A DNA stretch of 64,000 nucleotides from Chloroflexota bacterium (GTDB lineage Bacteria; Chloroflexota; UBA11872), in NCBI GenBank assembly GCA_026708035.1, contig JAPOVQ010000035.1, forward strand, positions 232,058-296,057. The letters run 5' to 3'. The translations under genes and the position numbers were made by a program. The notes under the pieces were generated by a model. It did no database searches. It saw nothing but the letters and a program-made list of their open reading frames with translations, and had not been told where the DNA came from. This document shows positions 59,121 through 64,000 of this stretch, one piece after another (position 1 is the stretch's first letter; each line of letters starts with the position of its first letter).

Positions 59121-60325
59121 GCTTGGAACTCCCGGATGGTTACTTGCACAAAGCTCTCTTCGATATTGAACGCCGGATCGGGATTCCCGTTCTCTTGTAG
59201 CAGTCTTGTTGCAATGGAAATTCCGATACCGAACTTTTGTACATAGCCAAGGGTCTTCATAGCCTCTGCCAAGGTCGGGTTCCGATAGTCAACTATGTCA
59301 GGCCGTCCAAAGTTCTCTCGGGTCACTGTTCCGTATGCACCGCCCGGACTAATAAGTTCGATACGGTCGTCGAACCAAGTGACTCTAATCGGCGTATTTG
59401 TTTTCTCGTAGGTCCGGTGCATGACTGCGTTGCGAACGAGTTGCTGAAGCGCTCCGAGCGGATACGTCCATGCGCGCTGCTCAAGGTCCGAACCAGTGAT
59501 GTCGACGTGCGTATGGATGTGTCCCCGCAGTTTTTCGTCACTCCGCCTCAGGATGTCCGAAACTGTTCCGTCAATGACCTGTTCGTCAGCAATTGAGTCC
59601 GCCAGCCCGTAACCGCGAATGCGGAGGAATTGGATGTACGAGCTCGGGATGAAATCACGCGGCTGCTTGCCCAAAACCAGCAGCCCAAGGACGGTAGCTG
59701 TCGGGTCGTCAGCAGACGCGATCATTTTGGTAGCAGCCAATTGCTCTTCCAGGCTGCGTTCGTTCGCCTCGAGCGATTCAATACTGAAGGAACGTGGCAG
59801 ATATTCGTGCTCAAACTGGATGAGATTGAGGTCTGAGATCCCAGTACCAGGTACAGGATGGATATCGAACGGAGTGTCACGCGCCCGCCGCTTCTCGTTG
59901 AGGATGCGTTCTTCCTGCGCGGTTGCAACACCCCGTCGGGGTCCGTTACGTACATGGATGGCACCCTTGTACCGGACGGGCGGCGAGTCCGATGGCAGCA
60001 CAGTAACGACAGCAACATCCGAGTTGGCCACAGTCCGTTTTTCCACGAATAGCGATGGGGGTGGGATGATGTGACCGTTGGTCTTGATGCTGGTGAGTTG
60101 CTGCAGCATACGGTCGGTGATGTTGATTCCGACCGGCTCGCGGTTGTCTCGCACGCCCACGAAGACGATTCCCGGCTTGCCCGAGGCGGGCAAGTCGTTG
60201 GCAAATGCGCAGATGGATTCCGAGATGGCGTCCGAAACACCTCCGGCAAGAGTTTCTTTGAATTCGACCCGGTAGCTTTCGCCCTCGCGAAGGATCTCTT
60301 CCAGCGTCGCATCGTCAAAGCGCAC
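59117..60325 (-). CDS. AlbA_2 (Schlafen-like) / HATPase_c_4 ATP-binding protein
   Basis: 402 residues from a GTG at 60325. The N-terminal domain is AlbA_2: LREGESYRVEFKETLAGGVS then CAFANDLPASGKPGIVFVGV. The C-terminal part is the divergent ATPase of this group: ALQQLVRNAVMHRTYEKTNT, RIELISPGGAYGTVTRENFG and RNPTLAEAMKTLGYVQKFGI then GISIA. These proteins are usually called transcriptional regulators or RecG-like. They are common in defence islands. It is followed by the overlapping ParA gene, so the two are made together and probably act together. Confidence 0.88.
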   Translation of the reverse strand: MRFDDATLEEILREGESYRVEFKETLAGGVSDAISESICAFANDLPASGKPGIVFVGVRDNREPVGINITDRMLQQLTSIKTNGHIIPPPSLFVEKRTVANSDVAVVTVLPSDSPPVRYKGAIHVRNGPRRGVATAQEERILNEKRRARDTPFDIHPVPGTGISDLNLIQFEHEYLPRSFSIESLEANERSLEEQLAATKMIASADDPTATVLGLLVLGKQPRDFIPSSYIQFLRIRGYGLADSIADEQVIDGTVSDILRRSDEKLRGHIHTHVDITGSDLEQRAWTYPLGALQQLVRNAVMHRTYEKTNTPIRVTWFDDRIELISPGGAYGTVTRENFGRPDIVDYRNPTLAEAMKTLGYVQKFGIGISIATRLLQENGNPDPAFNIEESFVQVTIREFQA

Positions 60326-60454
60326 CGTCAGCCCCTGTCTCGCAGCCTCTGTCTGTAGAGACGAGCCAGAAAACTCTGGCTGCTTGCTTCAGTCTAGCGC
60401 GAGCACTTACCACCTAGGCGCATGGTCCACTTCCGCCGGGCAGTGACCGAGGCA

Positions 60455-61205
60455 TCAGAAGAAATCCGCTCGCTGCCCATTCCCCTTCCCCTCCAACCCC
60501 GGATGCGGACTGTCCGGACAGAATTCATCGGCAATCAGACACGGGCCTATACAGCCCGCACCGAGGCGGCGGATCCACCGGCCTGGCGGCACCCCTGAAA
60601 CTTGGACCTGTGCCCGTTTCGCCGTCGGATCGGGGACCGGTATGACCGACAGAAGCGCCTGCGTGTACGGTTGCTTGGGCTCCTGAAGCACGTCCCGGCT
60701 GCCCCGCTTTTCCACGATCTTGCCCAAGTACATCACCGCGATCCGCGAGCACATATGGCGCGCCACCGCCAGGTCGTGCGTGATGTACAAGTAGCTGATC
60801 TGCAGCCGCTCGGCCAGTCTCTTCATCAGGTTCATCACGCCCGGGCGAAGCGAGACGTCCAGCATCGACATCGGCTCGTCCGCCACCACGAAGGTAAGTT
60901 CGATGACCACCGCCCGCGCGATCGCCACCCATTCTTGCTCGCCGCCCGATTAGCTCGTGTGAATACCGAAACCAGATGTCGGCGGGCGGCGTCCTGCACC
61001 TTCAGCGGCTCGGCCATGATTCGAAATCTGGGCGCTGAGGGCTCGGCGACTCGTACAAATCCCGGAAGATCAGCTGCGCCTTTCGCCGAAATGCCTTCAG
61101 CACTTCGTCAAGCAGCGTCGTTATGTCCCTTAGTTCCCCCTCTCCATCGTCGGACAGCACATGCCCGTCCGTCGGCGCCGCCAAACGCATCAGCGGTCAG
61201 TCCAG
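60455..61205 (-). pseudogene. Oligopeptide ABC ATPase (DppF/OppF) remnant
   Basis: The N-terminal piece reads PTDGHVLSDDG then DEVLKAFRRKAQLIFRDLYE. A frameshift leads to RIMAEPLKVQDAARRH. A deletion and another shift then join SGGEQEWVAIARAVVIELTF, VVADEPMSMLDVSLRPGVMN, LYITHDLAVARHMCSRIAVM and VQVSGVPPGRW. The Walker A part is absent. At least two frameshifts and a deletion make it dead. It is the only peptide-transporter ATPase sequence in the window. Confidence 0.88.
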
Positions 61206-62133
61206 CAGTTGCACGCTGAAGCGGCATGTCTGCAGAATCCAGGTAGGGAAGCAATTCCGCTAGTCCGTGTTCGGGCGTCTTTCTGACTGGTTCGCACGTG
61301 AGCAATGATCCCGAAGTCCAGCCACCCAGCGGGAACGATGTCGGTCATTCTGGGCAGCCGCAGTGTGGCTACCGGCACTCCTAGGCGCCGCCTGCGCCCG
61401 CGTTGAGCAGTTGTGTGTGGATTGTCGCAAATCTCGCGTCTGCCGAAGGATGCGGTGATGGAACCGCGGAGCCATGGTTGCCGTGACCTGACGGTTCTCT
61501 GGAGAATCTCACTCTACCCAATATGACGAAGGCCAAGTTGGTCGTCTGCTGGAATGCCGAGTCGTTCAAGTCTTCCGAATGTCATGAGTTGAGAGTGTTC
61601 AGCAAGTGCTTGTCCTAGCTTTTGTGCTGTGGTTCATGTCGCTCTTGTCCTGCGTGACAATTGCTAGACAGAAAGGCAGGAGTCTCCTAGACGACACACC
61701 TAACTTGCGATCTTTATGGGATGGGACTTATCGATTGTACGGTGCACATAACGTCGAGTCAGGATCTCGACCGACAAACTGGGATAGGGCATCGAGAGCT
61801 GCTGGCGGAAATCAGGCTGAACAGCACTGCGTTGGCGGTCATGGGATGTCGCACGCAATGCCGCGAATTGCAGCTTCAGTTTTCGAACTAGCCGGGTAAC
61901 GCTCGAACCTCGGCTCAAGCGTGCCTCGCAGGTTCTGGCAGGCAGGCCACGTGGACGTGTTCAGAAGACCGAATGTGCATCGTGCTCGCTTCGAGTGCCG
62001 GTGATCCGTTAGCACAATGCAGTCGAATAGCGTCAACTCACGCGCCACTGATCATCCTACTTTCTCTACGTGACTGCCAATTCGGCCATCAAGAAACCGA
62101 GCATCTCACGAGGCAACGCTCCCGAGCATCGTC
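61206..62133. other. Gene-poor region
   Basis: About 930 bases without a recognisable gene on either strand. Several short frames have no ribosome site. It lies between a dead transporter gene and a defence-type gene and is probably decayed. Confidence 0.5.
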
Positions 62134-63522
62134 CTATTCAACAACCTTTTCGATATGGTTAGGATGAACCAAAACCACTGGTCGCCCATTCAGCAAAGTG
62201 ACCCAACCACTTATCAGAATTGTATCACCCGGATTGATTCCCCTGAGCTGATCACGCTCCTTATCCGTCACAAAGATGCATTCGACCTGGGTGAAATAGG
62301 TTTCGTCCCAGAGAGAAAGGTCTAGTTTCCCAGACTTACCATGTGCGGAATGGACAGTTCTAATGTCATGGATCGATCCCTTCAGCGTGCAATGCTCAAC
62401 GGCGTACACACTTTCTCTTTTGAGTTCGTCCAGGTGACGCGGGCGGGCTAGCAGACGTGGCCGGTCTTTTCTAATGTTGCCGAAAAGAGCGACCTGTTTC
62501 CCTTCAAGGCCAAAGTAATTCTCGACATGGCACTTGTAGAACTGGGCAATCACTTCGTCCTCATGGCGATCAGAGTCGATCACAACCTCGACTATGCTAA
62601 AAGGGTCATATCCGTCAGGTATGTTCACAGCTCGAACCCGACCCTCAACTAGTGTCGGTTCGTAGCGAGGAGCCGGGCTTCCGTCGTCAACGTCGGAATT
62701 CGGATACACTGTCGTCGTGATGTTGAGCTTGATGGGTGAGTTCTTCTCGAATGCCCGGCTGCTGGCGGACAACAGGAACTCGGCGGCGCTCAACAGCTTC
62801 GGTATATCAATGGAAAGGTCCGGGGATGTAAGATCCGTGATGTACCGCCATTTCTCATAGAGCCTGTTGCTCTCTGAAAGAAAGTCTCGGAAGCTCCCGT
62901 GGAAGTGAGTTCTCTTTGTGTCCGAGTGACTCCACCACTCTTCCAGTTGCCGTTTCTCGTCGTCTGCGAGCAACTTGAATAGGTCAACGAGCTTGTGCGT
63001 CTGCCATTTCTTGGCGTCCGCAGCATCTGGTGACGCCAGTTTCCCGAGAACTTCCAGATATGCCTTGAATGCTAGCTCTAGGGTAAACGCTGCCTGCTGC
63101 GCGAAGGCCAACGCCTGGCCTTTGCCTGCGTCCGAAGTCCAGAAGTGCCGGTCCTTGGCTTGGTAGTCAAACATGCCCTTCAGATTGATGTGCGTCACCG
63201 GTATCAGCCTTGACGCTTCGTAGTACATTCCCGCGAGCTGTGAAAACGTTGTGATTCCAGGGACCTTGGCCGCGAATGACTTGCAGTCCAAGCAAAGCTC
63301 GCCGACTTTCATCAATTCGGAATTCGAGAAATCTCTCTGGTTGCCGTTCTTATCGATAGCGACAATCCAGTGAATATACTTCTGCGTAACGGGATGTACC
63401 GGTATGTCAGCACCGTAACGTTGGGTCACTTGCGCGAAACAACCAGCGGCATCCTCCAAGCTGGAATGGGCTCCATGTATTTCCGAACACTGGGAGAATA
63501 GGCTGAACACTTCGTAGGGCAT
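62134..63522 (-). CDS. HEPN-like domain protein with C-terminal OB-like domain
   Basis: 462 residues from the ATG at 63522, nine bases after GAGGAG; the frame continues upstream but without support. An N-terminal unknown region has two Cys (GELCLDCKSF). A helical pair then reads AFAQQAAFTLELAFKAYLEV then KKWQTHKLVDLFKLLADDEK, the pattern of HEPN/AbiV-type proteins with a conserved His. The C-terminal part is beta-rich (VEGRVRAVNIPDGYDPFSIV) and ends INPGDTILISGWVTLLNGRP, like a nucleic-acid-binding OB fold. Next on the same strand upstream is the type ISP enzyme, so it may be an accessory effector. Function not proven. Confidence 0.72.
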   Translation of the reverse strand: MPYEVFSLFSQCSEIHGAHSSLEDAAGCFAQVTQRYGADIPVHPVTQKYIHWIVAIDKNGNQRDFSNSELMKVGELCLDCKSFAAKVPGITTFSQLAGMYYEASRLIPVTHINLKGMFDYQAKDRHFWTSDAGKGQALAFAQQAAFTLELAFKAYLEVLGKLASPDAADAKKWQTHKLVDLFKLLADDEKRQLEEWWSHSDTKRTHFHGSFRDFLSESNRLYEKWRYITDLTSPDLSIDIPKLLSAAEFLLSASSRAFEKNSPIKLNITTTVYPNSDVDDGSPAPRYEPTLVEGRVRAVNIPDGYDPFSIVEVVIDSDRHEDEVIAQFYKCHVENYFGLEGKQVALFGNIRKDRPRLLARPRHLDELKRESVYAVEHCTLKGSIHDIRTVHSAHGKSGKLDLSLWDETYFTQVECIFVTDKERDQLRGINPGDTILISGWVTLLNGRPVVLVHPNHIEKVVE

Positions 63523-63725
63523 GGTCAGCGGCTCCTCAAAGACTCTCCGGCTAGGCCTCTTGAGTGCCTCGGGCCCTTCACCGATAGTGTCGCACTCATG
63601 GCCGGATCGCCCAACGTCAAAAAAGCGCACAGATCCAGTGACTGTTGAGTTCGGTCGCGTCCTGGCATCGGGAAAGCTGGCTCTCGCCGGGTGCAGCAAG
63701 ACCTACCGTCCCGCGCACGTCTTCC

Positions 63726-64000
63726 CTAAACGGCCTCTCCCAATCCCTTCAAGGTGGAGTCGGACTGTAGTCTGAGCAGCAAAATCGCCCCAATCCGCCT
63801 CGCCACCTCACTGAAATACCCCACTTCTTCCGCCTTCAGCGCCCGCCCCAACACCTTCCGCTCCCGATACGACAACCACTTTTTCAACACCTGGTACCCA
63901 CCCAGTCGATAGTTCCACACATTCGCCGGCACATTCCGCCAGTACGCGTTGTCGTTCAGATGGATGTCGTAGGTCGTCTCGCCTAGGGTGTCCGGGGCGT
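63726..64000 (-). CDS. Type ISP restriction-modification enzyme, C-terminus only
   Basis: The window contains the last ~90 residues. Reading from the edge they run APDTLGETTYDIHLNDNAYW, then VPANVWNYRLGGYQVLKKWL and SYRERKVLGRALKAEEVGYF then ARRIGAILLL. This is the usual C-terminal end of single-chain helicase-methyltransferase restriction enzymes (LlaGI/LlaBIII type). It sits 203 bases before the HEPN-like gene on the same strand. Nearly all the gene, including helicase and methylase motifs, lies beyond base 64,000. Confidence 0.85.
   Translation of the reverse strand, partial: APDTLGETTYDIHLNDNAYWRNVPANVWNYRLGGYQVLKKWLSYRERKVLGRALKAEEVGYFSEVARRIGAILLLRLQSDSTLKGLGEAV

Noticed and set aside
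61606..61899. Short frame with a hydrophobic start as a small membrane protein
   Set aside because: No ribosome site, only one short hydrophobic stretch, and the rest has non-coding composition.

Overview
The window is high-GC bacterial DNA. It probably comes from an uncultivated Chloroflexota or a similar environmental lineage. The main clue is two oligopeptide-type solute-binding lipoproteins with long Lys/Glu/Val-rich linkers built from repeats, a style I associate with Chloroflexota. Two phytanoyl-CoA-dioxygenase-like proteins, paired sugar-isomerase-like TIM barrels and a kinase/receiver/winged-helix hybrid fit that picture. There is no ribosomal or other phylogenetic marker, so this placement is inference.

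The left two thirds (1-42,200) is a dense metabolic and transport chromosome. It holds an NfeD/SPFH membrane pair, a NUDIX hydrolase, a CocE-like hydrolase with a macrodomain protein, and a peptide-ABC cluster (dppC, binding protein, dppB, PhyH, all minus strand). Next comes a tail-to-tail pair of truncated dppC halves, then a plus-strand block of two TIM-barrel proteins, an FAD oxidoreductase and a class III aminotransferase. A complete AapJQMP-type polar amino acid ABC operon follows. After it come a regulator pair, a large polytopic membrane protein, tRNA-Thr, GH32, a second PhyH and a second peptide-binding lipoprotein. A clear sterol C24-methyltransferase homologue, a BrnT/BrnA remnant and a ThDP enzyme follow. 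Four tandem paralogues of a secreted Ig-like/FN3 protein close this part, each behind a conserved leader. Short palindromic repeats of three families fill most of the intergenic gaps.

The right third (about 42,200-64,000) looks like a genomic island. It starts at the 3' half of a tRNA-Arg(UCU) gene. It has looser gene packing, visibly lower GC in several genes, many broken genes and many defence-type families. These are AbiEi with an AbiEii toxin fused to a WYL domain, an AbiJ-like protein with a Ymh/TIGR02391 protein, an HExxH protein, a possible ExK-nuclease-like protein, an AlbA_2/HATPase protein translationally coupled to a ParA ATPase, a HEPN-like protein and the C-terminus of a type ISP restriction-modification enzyme. 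A ~640-bp repeat carrying one helix-turn-helix gene occurs three times in the same orientation. The first copy abuts the tRNA fragment.

The most rewarding things to follow are the AbiEii-WYL fusion, the triplicated HTH element at the tRNA scar, the AlbA_2-ParA operon, the bacterial sterol methyltransferase and the four-copy secreted-protein array.
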